In this document: one piece after another, positions 1 to 8,267 of the stretch
Numbering within the stretch: position 1 is the stretch's first letter
Layout of the letters: the number at the start of each line of letters is the position of its first letter
Source: Allobosea sp. 67-29
GTDB lineage: Bacteria > Pseudomonadota > Alphaproteobacteria > Rhizobiales > Beijerinckiaceae
Direction: 5' to 3'
DNA: 64,000 bases
Assembly (NCBI RefSeq): GCF_001898115.1
Contig: NZ_MKSQ01000026.1
Coordinates: 666,744 to 730,743, forward strand
The notes under the pieces: model-generated
Seen by the model: the letters and a program-made list of their open reading frames with translations, nothing else
What the model was told of the DNA's origin: nothing
Databases searched by the model: none
Position numbers and translations under genes: made by a program

Positions 1-559
1 TCATCTCCGTCACCTGGGTGTTGGCATCGGTCTTGGCCAGGCGCTCGGGCATGATCACCGGCGGCTGGTCCGACTTCGCCAGGCAGTCGAGCATCATCGG
101 GAAGGGCCGCTTGAGCTTGATCTGCACCGTGCGTTCGTCCGGCGCGCCCCATTCCTCGACGGCGCGGCCGAGAAGCTGGCCGTAGGGATCGCGCTGGGTC
201 CAGCGCTTCAGGCTAGCGGCGCAGTCGGCGGCCTTCACCGGCGTTCCGTCATGGAACATCAGCCCTTCGCGCAGCTTGATGCGCCAGGTCTTGCCGTCGG
301 CGGAAACCTCGTGCCCTTCCGCCATCTGCGGCTGCGGCTTCAGCTTCTCGTCGGTGCCGAAGAGCATGTCGAAGACGTAATAGCCGTGATTGTTGGTCAC
401 GGTGGCGGTCGTCCAGACCGGATCGAGCGCCGACAGATTGGCCTGCGGCACGAACTTCATCAGCGTGGCGGAGGCGGCCTGCGCGGCCGCCCGTTGCGGC
501 AGGGCCGGACCTGCCAGGCCAAGTGCTGCCGTCCCCATCAGGAACTCGCGACGTTTCAT
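1..559 (-). CDS. ABC transporter substrate-binding protein, family 5 (peptide/nickel type), C-terminus beyond window
   Basis: Periplasmic binding protein expected to deliver a peptide or similar solute to an ABC permease. Only the first 186 residues lie in the window; the frame stays open to base 1. It begins MKRREFLMG, a twin-arginine-like signal with a hydrophobic stretch ending in an Ala-rich cleavage site near residue 27. The mature part carries family-5 hallmarks: LDPVWTTA near the mature start, and later an LREGLMFHDGTPV segment close to the FHDGTPVTA consensus of DppA/OppA relatives. It lies 68 bp downstream of an amidase on the same strand, so the two may be co-transcribed and the imported solute could be an amide. 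The permease genes would be to the left of the window. Family assignment is firm; substrate is unknown. Confidence 0.85.
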   Translation of the reverse strand, partial: MKRREFLMGTAALGLAGPALPQRAAAQAASATLMKFVPQANLSALDPVWTTATVTNNHGYYVFDMLFGTDEKLKPQPQMAEGHEVSADGKTWRIKLREGLMFHDGTPVKAADCAASLKRWTQRDPYGQLLGRAVEEWGAPDERTVQIKLKRPFPMMLDCLAKSDQPPVIMPERLAKTDANTQVTEM

Positions 560-627
560 CAGTAGTCTCCCCGTTATGGTTGGTGGTTGATTGACGGCCC
601 CGGCGACGGCCGGAGCCGAAGGCGCGT

Positions 628-2121
628 TCAGGCGAAGCCCATGAAATTCGGGCTCTCGCTGATCGGCCGGGCCTTGGCGAGACCGGCCAGGTCCGGAATC
701 GGCCGGGCTGTCAGCGGATCGCCGGCGAGCGCCTCCTCCAGCGCCGCCGCCACCGCCAGCACCTTGGCGTCGCCGCCGCGCGGTCCCACGATCTGCAGCC
801 CGAACGGCATGCCGTTGCGATCGAGCCCCACAGGCAGCGAGATCGCCGGATGTCCGACGATGGTGACGGCATAGGCCAGCGCGAGCCAATGGAAATAGGT
901 CCGGGTGGCCTTGCCGTCGATCTCGGCGGGGAAGAGCTCGGTCCAGGGCCGCGGGCTCAGCGTCACCGCCGGCGACAGGATGACGTCGTAATCCTCGAAG
1001 AAGCGCTGCCAGCGGTGGTAGATCGCCGTCTGCTGCTGCATGGCGCGGGTCACGTCGAGCGCGGAATAGCGCAAGCCCTCCTCGACATTGGCGCGCACGT
1101 TGGGCCCGACCATGTCCGGCGTGTCGCGAACCTTGTCGAGATGCGCCGCGAGGAAATTGCTGGCACGCAGGATTTCGAAGACCTCGTCCGTGCCCTCGCA
1201 ATCCGGCGTCGCCTCCTCGGCAGCCCGGAAGAGATGGCTGAAGGCCTTGGTCTTGTCGAAGAAGGTGTCGCGGATCAGCCGCTCGGTCGGGGCGAAGCCG
1301 AAATCAGGGGTCAGCGCCACCTTGAGCGAGGCGAGATCGATCGCGCCGGGCCGCGCAAAATCCTCCGGCCGGCGCACGGTCCGGCCATCGATCGTGGTCG
1401 CCAGCGGATCGGCCCCGTTATCGGAGACGATGGCGGAGAGCAGCAGGCAGAGATCCGGCACATTGCGCGCCATCGGGCCGAGCACCGGCAGCGGCGACCA
1501 GCCGAGCTGGCGCTTCTCGCTCGGCACGAGACCGGGCGTCGGCCGGAAGCCGACGATCCCGTTGAAGGCGGCGGGGTTGCGCAGCGAGCCGCCGGTATCG
1601 GAGCCGGTCGCGAGCGGCACCATGTTCGTCGCCAGCACGACGCCCGAGCCGCCCGACGAGCCGGCGGCGCTCTTCGACGGGTCGAACGGGTTTCCGGTCG
1701 CGCCGTAGACGGCGTTGCGGGTATTGGCGCCGGCTCCCCATTCGGGCGTGTTCGTCTTGCCGGCGATGATGGCGCCGGCCTTGCGCACCGAGGCGACGAT
1801 CAGCTGGTCCTGCTTCGGCACGAAATCGCGGTAGAGCGGGCTGCCATAGGTGGTGCGCAGCCCCGCGACGTTCTCGAGATCCTTGATGCCGACCGGCAGG
1901 CCGTGCAGGGCGCCGAGCGCGTCGCCGCGCGCCGTCGCCTCGTCGGCCGCAAGCGCATCCTTGCGGGCCTTGTCGTCGTCGCGCGCCACCATGGCGTTGA
2001 CGGCCGGATCGACCGCGTCCATGCGGCGGATGCAGCTGTCGAGCAGTTCGCGGGCGGAGAGCTTCCTGGAGCCGATGAGAGTGCGCGCGGCGATGGCGCT
2101 GAGATCGCAGGGTTCGGTCAA
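628..2121 (-). CDS. Amidase signature family hydrolase
   Basis: Predicted cytoplasmic amidase of 497 residues that hydrolyses a carboxamide to acid and ammonia. The Ser-cisSer-Lys triad can be placed at Lys80 (in GLPVGIKD), Ser155 (in AGSSGGSG) and Ser179 (in GSDTGGSLRNPAA); the 75- and 24-residue spacings match those of fatty acid amide hydrolase. The C-terminal GHPAISLPVGLDRNGMPFG segment is also typical. It precedes the family-5 binding protein on the same strand, suggesting an uptake-plus-hydrolysis unit. It is a different subfamily from the shorter amidase at 22287. The true amide substrate cannot be read from sequence; GatA is unlikely because no gatB or gatC is adjacent. Confidence 0.9.
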   Translation of the reverse strand: MTEPCDLSAIAARTLIGSRKLSARELLDSCIRRMDAVDPAVNAMVARDDDKARKDALAADEATARGDALGALHGLPVGIKDLENVAGLRTTYGSPLYRDFVPKQDQLIVASVRKAGAIIAGKTNTPEWGAGANTRNAVYGATGNPFDPSKSAAGSSGGSGVVLATNMVPLATGSDTGGSLRNPAAFNGIVGFRPTPGLVPSEKRQLGWSPLPVLGPMARNVPDLCLLLSAIVSDNGADPLATTIDGRTVRRPEDFARPGAIDLASLKVALTPDFGFAPTERLIRDTFFDKTKAFSHLFRAAEEATPDCEGTDEVFEILRASNFLAAHLDKVRDTPDMVGPNVRANVEEGLRYSALDVTRAMQQQTAIYHRWQRFFEDYDVILSPAVTLSPRPWTELFPAEIDGKATRTYFHWLALAYAVTIVGHPAISLPVGLDRNGMPFGLQIVGPRGGDAKVLAVAAALEEALAGDPLTARPIPDLAGLAKARPISESPNFMGFA

Positions 2122-2205
2122 GACAGGCTCTCCATTGCGCGTCCGGCCATGCAGGCGATATGCCGGATCGGCCTCGGCAGCTCAGCCTAGAGGGTGTCGG
2201 GACGA

Positions 2206-2598
2206 ATGGACAAGGCGCGAACGCGACATGGGGGGCAGGACCTGGGCACCCGGCCGGTTTCGGCCGGCGGGGCGAGCGACGTGCCGGCGCCGTGGCAGGT
2301 GACCCGGGAGGGCGTGGTCCTGACGGTCCGGCTGACCCCGCGCGGCGGACGCGACGCCCTCGAGGCCGTCGAGACGCTCGCCGACGGACGCAGCGTGCTG
2401 AAGGCGCGGGTGCGCGCCGCACCGAGCGAAGGCGAGGCCAACGCCGCCCTGCTGGCGCTGCTCGCCCGCGAATTCGGCCTGCCGCGCTCCCGGCTCGCGA
2501 TCACCGGAGGCACCACGGCGCGGCTGAAGGCCGTCCTGCTGCAAGGCGACCCGGCGGCGCTGACCGAGGCGCTGCGGCGGCGTTTCATTCCGGCTTGA
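2206..2598 (+). CDS. DUF167 (YggU) family protein
   Basis: Small cytoplasmic protein of the DUF167/YggU family; its biochemical role is not established. The family core is clear: LTVRLTPRGGRDAL, the SEGEANAAL segment and the end of the fold with SRLAITGG followed by KAVLLQGD. I start it at the ATG at 2206, which has AGAGGG 11 bases upstream; an in-frame GTG at 2194 would add four residues. A GTG at 2281 would give a protein closer to the usual 100 residues, since the first 28 residues do not look like family sequence. It stands alone between the amidase and the carbonic anhydrase. Confidence 0.75.
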   Translation: MDKARTRHGGQDLGTRPVSAGGASDVPAPWQVTREGVVLTVRLTPRGGRDALEAVETLADGRSVLKARVRAAPSEGEANAALLALLAREFGLPRSRLAITGGTTARLKAVLLQGDPAALTEALRRRFIPA

Positions 2599-2667
2599 CG
2601 CAGGAGCCCGCTGCCGCGATGCAGCATCCCGCTTGACGGGCGCTGCGGTTTCCTGTTCCAGAGAGCC

Positions 2668-3366
2668 ATGGACAAGCCCGCGGTTCCCTTTCCCCAGCGG
2701 CTCACGGAAGGCTACCGGGCCTTCCTCGACGATCGTTTCGTGCGCGAGCAGGATCGTTACGAGGAGCTCGGGGAAAACGGCCAGACGCCCCAGATCATGC
2801 TGATCGGGTGCTGCGATTCCCGCGTTTCGCCGGAGGTCATCTTCGATGCCCGCCCCGGTGAGATGTTCGTGGCGCGCAACATCGCCAACCTCATCCCGCC
2901 CTTCCAGCCCGACGACCAGCTCCACGGCACCTCGGCCGCGCTCGAATATGCGGTGCAGGCGCTGAAGGTCCGGCATATCGTCGTGCTCGGCCATGGTCGT
3001 TGCGGCGGCATCCGCGCCTTCGCCGACGACAGCCAGCAGGCGCTCTCGCCCGGCGACTTCATCGGCAAGTGGATCACCCTGATCGCACCGGCAGCCGAGC
3101 GCACCGGCGGCCGCGGCCGCAACGAAAGCTTCGACGACTACCTGCACCGCCTCGAGCTGGCATCCATCCAGCAATCGCTCGAGAACCTGCGCACCTTCCC
3201 CTGCGTGAAGATTCTCGAGGAGAAGGGGCGGCTGCATCTGCACGGCGCCTTCTTCGCCGTCGCGACCGGCGTTCTCATGATCCTCGACCCGGCGACGGGC
3301 CAGTTCATCCCAGCCGTGGGTGAGATGCCCAAACGCGTTCAGCAGATCCGCTGCTCCGAGGCCTGA
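2668..3366 (+). CDS. Beta-class carbonic anhydrase
   Basis: Interconverts CO2 and bicarbonate in the cytoplasm. The 232-residue protein shows the complete beta-class zinc site: CxDSR as C48-C-D50-S-R52, and HGRC as H109 and C112, with the usual GTSAALEYAV helix between them. The FIGKWI and NLRTFPCV segments match the common bacterial form. The ATG at 2668 gives a family-like N-terminus (FPQRLTEGYRAFL). It is probably monocistronic: the next gene is xerD, convergent and ending 6 bp away. It may supply bicarbonate for carboxylases such as the acetyl-CoA carboxylase whose accA lies at 48.9 kb, but that link is inference. Confidence 0.95.
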   Translation: MDKPAVPFPQRLTEGYRAFLDDRFVREQDRYEELGENGQTPQIMLIGCCDSRVSPEVIFDARPGEMFVARNIANLIPPFQPDDQLHGTSAALEYAVQALKVRHIVVLGHGRCGGIRAFADDSQQALSPGDFIGKWITLIAPAAERTGGRGRNESFDDYLHRLELASIQQSLENLRTFPCVKILEEKGRLHLHGAFFAVATGVLMILDPATGQFIPAVGEMPKRVQQIRCSEA

Positions 3367-3372
3367 GACGGC

Positions 3373-4302
3373 TCACTCCCCGTCCGCGAGCGGATGAAGA
3401 TCGCGCACCATGCTCTTCAGCCGCTCGTCGAGGACATGGGTGTAGATCTGCGTCGTGGCGATATCGGCATGGCCGAGCAGCTCCTGCACGACCCGAAGAT
3501 CGGCCCCGTTCTGCAGCAGGTGGCTGGCAAAGGCGTGGCGCAGGACATGCGGGCTCAGCGGTGCGCCCGGCAGGCCGGCCGCTCCTCCCAGCGCCTTGAG
3601 CTCGCGCCCGAAGGCCTGGCGCGTCAGGTGCCCGCTCTCGCCGTCGGAGGGGAAGAGCCAGCGGGTCCCGCCCTGCCCGGCCTCGTTCAGCGCCTCGAGC
3701 CAGGCGCGCGCGGCCAGGCGCGCCGCCTCGTTCAGCGGCACGAGCCGCTCCTTGTCGCCCTTGCCGCGCACGATCAGGAAGCGCTCGCGCGTCGTCGCGG
3801 CCGAAAGCGGCAATGCGATCAGCTCCGAGACCCGCAGCCCGGTCGCATAGAGCATCTCGACGAGGCAGCGCATCCTGAGCGCCCGGAGCCGGGCTGCCGG
3901 CGTCGTGCCCGCCCGCTCGCAGGCTTCGCGCGCCGCGCCGAGCAGCCGGTCCACGGCGTCGATCGTGATCACCTTCGGCAGCGGGCGGCCCTGGCGCGGC
4001 CCCTGGATCGCCGCGGCGGGGTCGCCGGGCGAAAGCCCCTCGGTATAGAGGAAGCGGTGAAATTGCCTGACCGCCGAAAGCCGCCGTGCCGCCGAGGAGG
4101 CCTTCAGGCCGCGCGCGGCCAGGTCGGCGAGCCAGCCGCGGATCTCGTCCGCGCTCACGCCTTCGAGCGGCTTGCCGCCGAGAAAGACCAGGTAGTCCGA
4201 GATGTCGCGCTCATAGGCGTCGAGCGTGTTGCGCGCCGCGCCGCGCTCGGCGGCCAGCATGTCGAGGAAGGCGTTGAGGCGCTGGCGCGGAATCCGGCTC
4301 AC
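3373..4302 (-). CDS. xerD: Site-specific tyrosine recombinase XerD
   Basis: Partner of XerC in resolving chromosome dimers at dif during division. The 309-residue protein has the SAM-like N-terminal domain (about 5-90) and the catalytic domain with all active residues: R157 in YATGLRVSEL, K181 in RGKGDKERLVPL, H252 and R255 in HVLRHAFASHLL, H278 in LLGHADI and the nucleophile Y287 in IYTHV. Length and order match chromosomal XerD and not a phage integrase, and no attachment repeats are near. It sits back to back with aroK-aroB, separated by a small membrane-protein gene, a gene order common in Rhizobiales. A dispersed palindromic repeat lies directly upstream. Confidence 0.93.
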   Translation of the reverse strand: MSRIPRQRLNAFLDMLAAERGAARNTLDAYERDISDYLVFLGGKPLEGVSADEIRGWLADLAARGLKASSAARRLSAVRQFHRFLYTEGLSPGDPAAAIQGPRQGRPLPKVITIDAVDRLLGAAREACERAGTTPAARLRALRMRCLVEMLYATGLRVSELIALPLSAATTRERFLIVRGKGDKERLVPLNEAARLAARAWLEALNEAGQGGTRWLFPSDGESGHLTRQAFGRELKALGGAAGLPGAPLSPHVLRHAFASHLLQNGADLRVVQELLGHADIATTQIYTHVLDERLKSMVRDLHPLADGE

Positions 4303-4313
4303 GGCGAACGCTA

Positions 4314-4363
4314 GAGCATCGGACCGAAAAGTGGAATCCGCTTTTCGGAAAAATGCGATGCTC
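4314..4363. repeat. Dispersed palindromic repeat, copy 1
   Basis: Nested inverted repeat: outer arms GAGCATCG (4314-4321) and CGATGCTC (4356-4363), inner arms CCGAAAAG (4324-4331) and CTTTTCGG (4341-4348). A related but diverged copy is at 11138-11189. Elements of this type are scattered between genes in Bosea and Bradyrhizobium relatives. It lies between the start of xerD and the end of the small membrane-protein gene and could act as an mRNA hairpin. Confidence 0.75.
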
Positions 4364-4413
4364 CAGCCATGGGAGAGATCCTCGTTATCGCGTCCGATGG
4401 GACGCGCGACGAT

Positions 4414-4566
4414 CTAGGGGCTCCTGGGCTGCAGTTTGGCCGGCGGCACGATCTCGATCATCTCGCGCTTCTCCGGCTGGACGAAGGTGACCAGCGCCAC
4501 CATGCCCGCGAAGATCAGCCCGGCGATGACGGCGATGAAGAACAGGAACCGGAACAGGGTCGGCAC
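4414..4566 (-). CDS. Small single-pass membrane protein of the xerD-aroK interval
   Basis: A 50-residue protein read from a GTG at 4566; no ATG is available in this frame after the upstream stop. It has one hydrophobic helix (about residues 5-28, from LFRFLFFIAVIAG through to LVTFVQP) followed by a basic/acidic tail with REMIEIVPPAKLQP. From memory, short proteins with this shape and a REM..VPP tail lie in the same xerD-aroK gap in other Rhizobiales, sometimes labelled histidine kinase by mistake; no kinase domain is present. A GAGAG about 10 bases upstream could serve as ribosome site. Function unknown. The conserved position and clean membrane topology are the reasons to call it a gene. Confidence 0.7.
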   Translation of the reverse strand: MPTLFRFLFFIAVIAGLIFAGMVALVTFVQPEKREMIEIVPPAKLQPRSP

Positions 4567-4812
4567 GTCTGGCGAACTCTCGCTCTGTTCTGCGGCATCG
4601 GCCTCGTCCGAACGCCGCGTCTGGCTTTCGCGGCCGATCGGCTTGCAGATCCCGGCGCCGGACCCTTATCAGCGATGGCGCGCGGCCGACGCAAGGGCAT
4701 GTGCGCCACAGCGATGCGTAAAACTCTCTGGACCCGGCGACGCAGGGGCGTGACAGAGGCATGACGGACGCGGCGGGTGATGCTACATCCCGCCCGAGGA
4801 TCAAGAGCCAGC

Positions 4813-5412
4813 ATGACCGCCGCGACCATACCAGTTCCGGAGACCGCCGACCTGCGCAGCGCGCTCGGCGGCCGCGCCGTCGTTCTGGTCGGCATGATGG
4901 GCTCCGGCAAGAGCTCAGTGGGCCGGCGGCTCGCGTCGCGGCTGGGCATGTCCTTCATCGACGCCGATGCCGAGATCGAGACGGCGGCGCGCATGACGAT
5001 CCCCGAGATCTTCGAGCAGCGCGGCGAGGCCGAGTTCCGCGAAGGCGAGAAGCGCGTCATCGCCCGCATTTTGGCGACCCAGGCGCCCGTCGTGCTCGCA
5101 ACCGGCGGCGGCGCCTTCATGAACGCCGACACGCGGGCGCGGGTGCGGGAGCTCGGCATCTCGGTCTGGCTCAAGGCCGAGCCCGACGTCCTGATGCGCC
5201 GGGTGCGCAAGCGTTCGAACCGCCCGCTGCTGCAGACCGCCGACCCCGAGGGCACGTTGCGGGCCATGCTGGCGCAGCGCGAGCCGGTCTATGCCCTCGC
5301 CGATCTCACCATCCAGTCGCGCGACGAGCCGCATGAGGTGATCGTCGGCGATATTGTCGCCGCATTGGAGCGCCATCTTGGCCTGGCGGTCGGCGGAGTC
5401 GCTGCACCATGA
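4813..5412 (+). CDS. aroK: Shikimate kinase
   Basis: Phosphorylates shikimate at the 3-hydroxyl in aromatic amino acid synthesis. The Walker A loop reads GMMGSGKSS, followed by the shikimate-binding DADAEIE region with FIDAD, then the FREGE segment, ATGGGAF (shikimate-binding glycine motif) and the lid with RKRSNRPLL. I start it at the ATG at 4813 (MTAATIPVPE), 12 codons inside the longest frame, which gives about 199 residues, normal for the longer alphaproteobacterial form. Its stop overlaps the aroB start in an ATGA, so translation is probably coupled. It is transcribed divergently from the small membrane-protein gene, with the shared promoter region at 4567-4812. Confidence 0.95.
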   Translation: MTAATIPVPETADLRSALGGRAVVLVGMMGSGKSSVGRRLASRLGMSFIDADAEIETAARMTIPEIFEQRGEAEFREGEKRVIARILATQAPVVLATGGGAFMNADTRARVRELGISVWLKAEPDVLMRRVRKRSNRPLLQTADPEGTLRAMLAQREPVYALADLTIQSRDEPHEVIVGDIVAALERHLGLAVGGVAAP

Positions 5413-6563
5413 ACGCCACCCAACCCGGCAAGCCCGGAGCCCGTATCACCGTCCCCGTCGCGCTCGAAGGGCGCGGCTACGACATCCACATCGGCCGCCA
5501 CCAGCTCTGCGAGGCCGCGGCCCTGATCGCCGCTTTCGCGCCCGGCGCCCGCGCCGCCCTCGTCACAGACGAGAGCGTGGCCGCGCTGCACGGCAACGCC
5601 TTCGAGACCTGCCTGCACCAGGAAGGCATCAGCGCCACCCGCATCACCATCCCGCCCGGCGAGGCCTCGAAATCCTACGCCCAGTTCGTCGCGCTCTGCG
5701 ATGCTCTGCTGGCGGCCAAGATCGAGCGAAACGACCTTGTCATCGCCTTCGGCGGCGGCGTCGTCGGCGACCTTTCCGGCTTCGCGGCCGCGGTGCTGCG
5801 CCGCGGCGTGCGCCTGGTCCAGGTGCCGACCACCCTGCTCTCGCAGGTCGATTCCTCGGTCGGCGGGAAGACCGGCATCAACTCGCCCCACGGCAAGAAC
5901 CTGATCGGTGCCTTCCACCAGCCTTCGCTCGTCATCGCCGACACCGCGCTGCTCGACACCCTGAGCGAGCGCGAGTTCAAGGCCGGCTATGCCGAGGTGG
6001 TGAAATACGGGCTGATCGACGACCCCGGCTTCTTCGACTGGTGCGAGGCGAACTGGAACCGCGTCATCGCCGGCGGCCCGGAGCGCGACCATGCCGTCGC
6101 CGTTTCCTGCCGCGCCAAGGCGGCCATCGTCGCCCGCGACGAGCGCGAGGAGGGCGACCGCGCCTTGCTCAATCTCGGCCACACCTTCGCCCATGCGCTC
6201 GAGCGCCTGACGAAATACGACTCCAGCCGGCTCGTCCATGGCGAGGCCGTCGCGATCGGGCTCGCGCTCGCCTTCCGCTTCTCGCAGCGGCTCGAGCTGT
6301 GTTCGGGTCAGGACGCGATCCGGGTGTCGCGCCATCTCGACCATGTCGGCCTGCCGAGCCGCCTGCAGCAGGTTCCCGGCGGGGCCGGCAGCGCCGAGGA
6401 GATTCTCGCCGCCATGGCCCAGGACAAGAAGGTCAAGCGCGGCGCGCTGACCTTCATCCTCGCCCGCGGCATCGGCAAGAGCTTCATCGCGCCGGGCGTC
6501 GCCGCCGAGGAGGTCAAGGGCTTCCTCGAAGCCGAGCTCGCCGCCAACGGCGCTGCGCACTGA
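5409..6563 (+). CDS. aroB: 3-dehydroquinate synthase
   Basis: Converts DAHP to 3-dehydroquinate, the second shikimate-pathway step, using NAD and a divalent metal. The 384-residue protein shows the NAD-binding GGGVVGDLSGF segment, the PTTLLSQVDSSVGGKTGIN active-site loop, GHTFAHALE with the metal-binding His, and HGEAVAIG with the second His. Further metal and substrate contacts include the GYAEVVKYG helix. It overlaps aroK by four bases and forms a two-gene operon. In many relatives a CorC/HlyC gene follows; here a convergent DUF1330 gene follows instead. Confidence 0.97.
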   Translation: MNATQPGKPGARITVPVALEGRGYDIHIGRHQLCEAAALIAAFAPGARAALVTDESVAALHGNAFETCLHQEGISATRITIPPGEASKSYAQFVALCDALLAAKIERNDLVIAFGGGVVGDLSGFAAAVLRRGVRLVQVPTTLLSQVDSSVGGKTGINSPHGKNLIGAFHQPSLVIADTALLDTLSEREFKAGYAEVVKYGLIDDPGFFDWCEANWNRVIAGGPERDHAVAVSCRAKAAIVARDEREEGDRALLNLGHTFAHALERLTKYDSSRLVHGEAVAIGLALAFRFSQRLELCSGQDAIRVSRHLDHVGLPSRLQQVPGGAGSAEEILAAMAQDKKVKRGALTFILARGIGKSFIAPGVAAEEVKGFLEAELAANGAAH

Positions 6564-6605
6564 TCGGGCCGGCCCGGCCTCGAAGCAGCGGAGCGGATTG
6601 CGCCC

Positions 6606-6938
6606 TCAGCCCGGCATTTTGGCCAGGAAGTCGCTGGCGCGGTAGTCCCGGCCGACGCCTTCGACGAGCATCGTGACGCTGCGCGAATGCTCCGTGCGCA
6701 GCGGCAGGATCTCCCGGTAGGCCGGTGAGTCGTACCAGCCGCGCGCCCGTTCCATGTCGGGAAAGGCGATGATCACGAGATCGCCGGGCCAGGGCCCCTC
6801 GACGATCTCCGGCGTCGCTCCATGGATCAGGAACCGGCCGTCATAGGGCGCAAGCGTCTCGTCGATGCGGGCGATGTAGTCGAGGATCTGTGGGCCGAGC
6901 CGGACATCCTGCAAGTGGGCGATGGCATAGGCGGTCAT
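6606..6938 (-). CDS. DUF1330 family protein
   Basis: A 110-residue ferredoxin-like (dimeric alpha-beta barrel) protein of the DUF1330 family; no reaction is known. The start MTAYAIAHLQDVRLG at 6938 is chosen over a longer frame because it is preceded by AGGAGAG at good spacing and matches the usual family start. Family marks are YIARIDETLAPYDGRFLIHG, the PGDLVIIAFPDMERARGWYDSPAY segment and the closing VEGV. Convergent with aroB, probably its own transcript. Confidence 0.85.
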   Translation of the reverse strand: MTAYAIAHLQDVRLGPQILDYIARIDETLAPYDGRFLIHGATPEIVEGPWPGDLVIIAFPDMERARGWYDSPAYREILPLRTEHSRSVTMLVEGVGRDYRASDFLAKMPG

Positions 6939-7039
6939 GTATCTCTCCTGCAATCGGCGGCCGGAAGGCCGTTCGTTGCGGAGAACCATGACGGCGGGAA
7001 CGCCTGAGGGCGATTACCACAGCGGTAATCGTTCAACCG

Positions 7040-8158
7040 TCAGGGGCTGAAAACCAGCACCAGGAAGACGAAGAACACCGCCAGATGCACGGCGCCTTCG
7101 AGCATCGTGGTGCGCGTGCCGGTGAAGGTCAGCGTCGACAGCAGCAGCGTCATGGCGGCGATCACCATGTTCGTCGCCGAGAGGCCGAGCACCACGGGCT
7201 GGCCGGTGAAGACGCCGATCAGCAGCACCGCCGGCACCGTCATGCCCAGCGTCGAGGCGGCGGCGCCGAGGCACAGGTTGATGGCGCGCTGCAGCTGGTT
7301 GCCCGTGATCGCCCGCAGCGCGGCGATGCATTCGGGCGTGAACACGACCATGGCGATCAGGATGCCGCCGAGTGCCGGCGGCGCTCCGAGCCTGGCGATG
7401 CCGAAATCCAGCACCCCCGCCAGACTCTTCGACAGGATCACGATCGGCAGGATGTTGGCGAGCAGCAGCCCGACATGCGGCAGGATCTCCCGCGCCGAGG
7501 AGGAAGGTGCAGACTCCTCAGCGATCGCCGCCGGCACGGCCGGCCTCTCGCCCTCCGGCTCCGGCTCCGGCTCGCGGAAGAACATGCGGTGCCGCCCCGT
7601 CTGCAGGGCCAGGAAGGCGCCGTAGAGCGCCACCGTGAAGATCGAGAAGGCGATCGCCTGGAACGATGTCAGCGTGCCGTCGGCGGTCGAGGTCGTGAAG
7701 TTCGGCAGGAACAGCGGGATCACGGTCAGCGGAATTATGACCCCGAGATAGGACGAGGCGCCCTTGAAGTTGTAGCGCTGCGAGAAGTGCCGCAGGCCGC
7801 CGATCAGGAGGCCGATGCCGACCACGCCGTTGAGCACGATCATCAGCACCGCGAACATCGTGTCGCGGCCGAGCGTCGGCGCGCCCTTGGCGCCGAGCAT
7901 CACGGCGCCCACGAGGGCGACCTCGATGATCACGATCGAGAGCGTCAGGATCAGCGTGCCATAGGGCTCGCCCAGCCGGTCGGCCAGGTCCTCCGCCTCG
8001 TGCACCACGCCGAACGCGGCCCAGACGATCACCACCAGCAGCCAGAGGAAGATCAGCAGGGAGGGCAACGGCGAGCCCAGCAGCCCCAGCAGGCTCCCGC
8101 CGAACGCGAGAAACACGGCGACGGAAGCCCAGGCGGCGGCGAGGCGAAGAAGCATCAT
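7040..8158 (-). CDS. chaA: ChaA-type calcium/sodium : proton antiporter
   Basis: Inner-membrane cation/proton antiporter of the Ca/CA superfamily, 372 residues with about eleven hydrophobic helices in two halves. The first alpha-repeat contains FGVVHEAEDLADRLGEPYG and ILTLSIVIIEVALV, very close to E. coli ChaA; the second has VVFTPECIAALRAI and the G/A-rich GAAASTLGMTVPAVL helix. The central cytoplasmic loop (about 195-225) is acidic and proline-rich (EPEPEPEGERP), where calcium regulation would be expected. Its likely role is extrusion of calcium or sodium under alkaline or salt stress. It stands alone. Confidence 0.88.
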   Translation of the reverse strand: MMLLRLAAAWASVAVFLAFGGSLLGLLGSPLPSLLIFLWLLVVIVWAAFGVVHEAEDLADRLGEPYGTLILTLSIVIIEVALVGAVMLGAKGAPTLGRDTMFAVLMIVLNGVVGIGLLIGGLRHFSQRYNFKGASSYLGVIIPLTVIPLFLPNFTTSTADGTLTSFQAIAFSIFTVALYGAFLALQTGRHRMFFREPEPEPEGERPAVPAAIAEESAPSSSAREILPHVGLLLANILPIVILSKSLAGVLDFGIARLGAPPALGGILIAMVVFTPECIAALRAITGNQLQRAINLCLGAAASTLGMTVPAVLLIGVFTGQPVVLGLSATNMVIAAMTLLLSTLTFTGTRTTMLEGAVHLAVFFVFLVLVFSP

Positions 8159-8267
8159 ACTGAAATGGCTCTGGTGATCGGCGGCAATGCCGCGACTGTC
8201 GCATAATCATGCTGCCCTGTCTTGGCGGGCGCCCCCCGCACCGCCGCCGGTCTCGCCGCGCCCGCGG

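Noticed and set aside
628..2121. GatA subunit of the tRNA-dependent amidotransferase
   Set aside because: No gatB or gatC is adjacent, and the gene lies in a unit with a peptide-type binding protein.
3373..4302. Phage integrase or genomic-island boundary at the tyrosine recombinase
   Set aside because: Length, motifs and the aroK-aroB context are those of chromosomal XerD, with no tRNA or direct repeats near.
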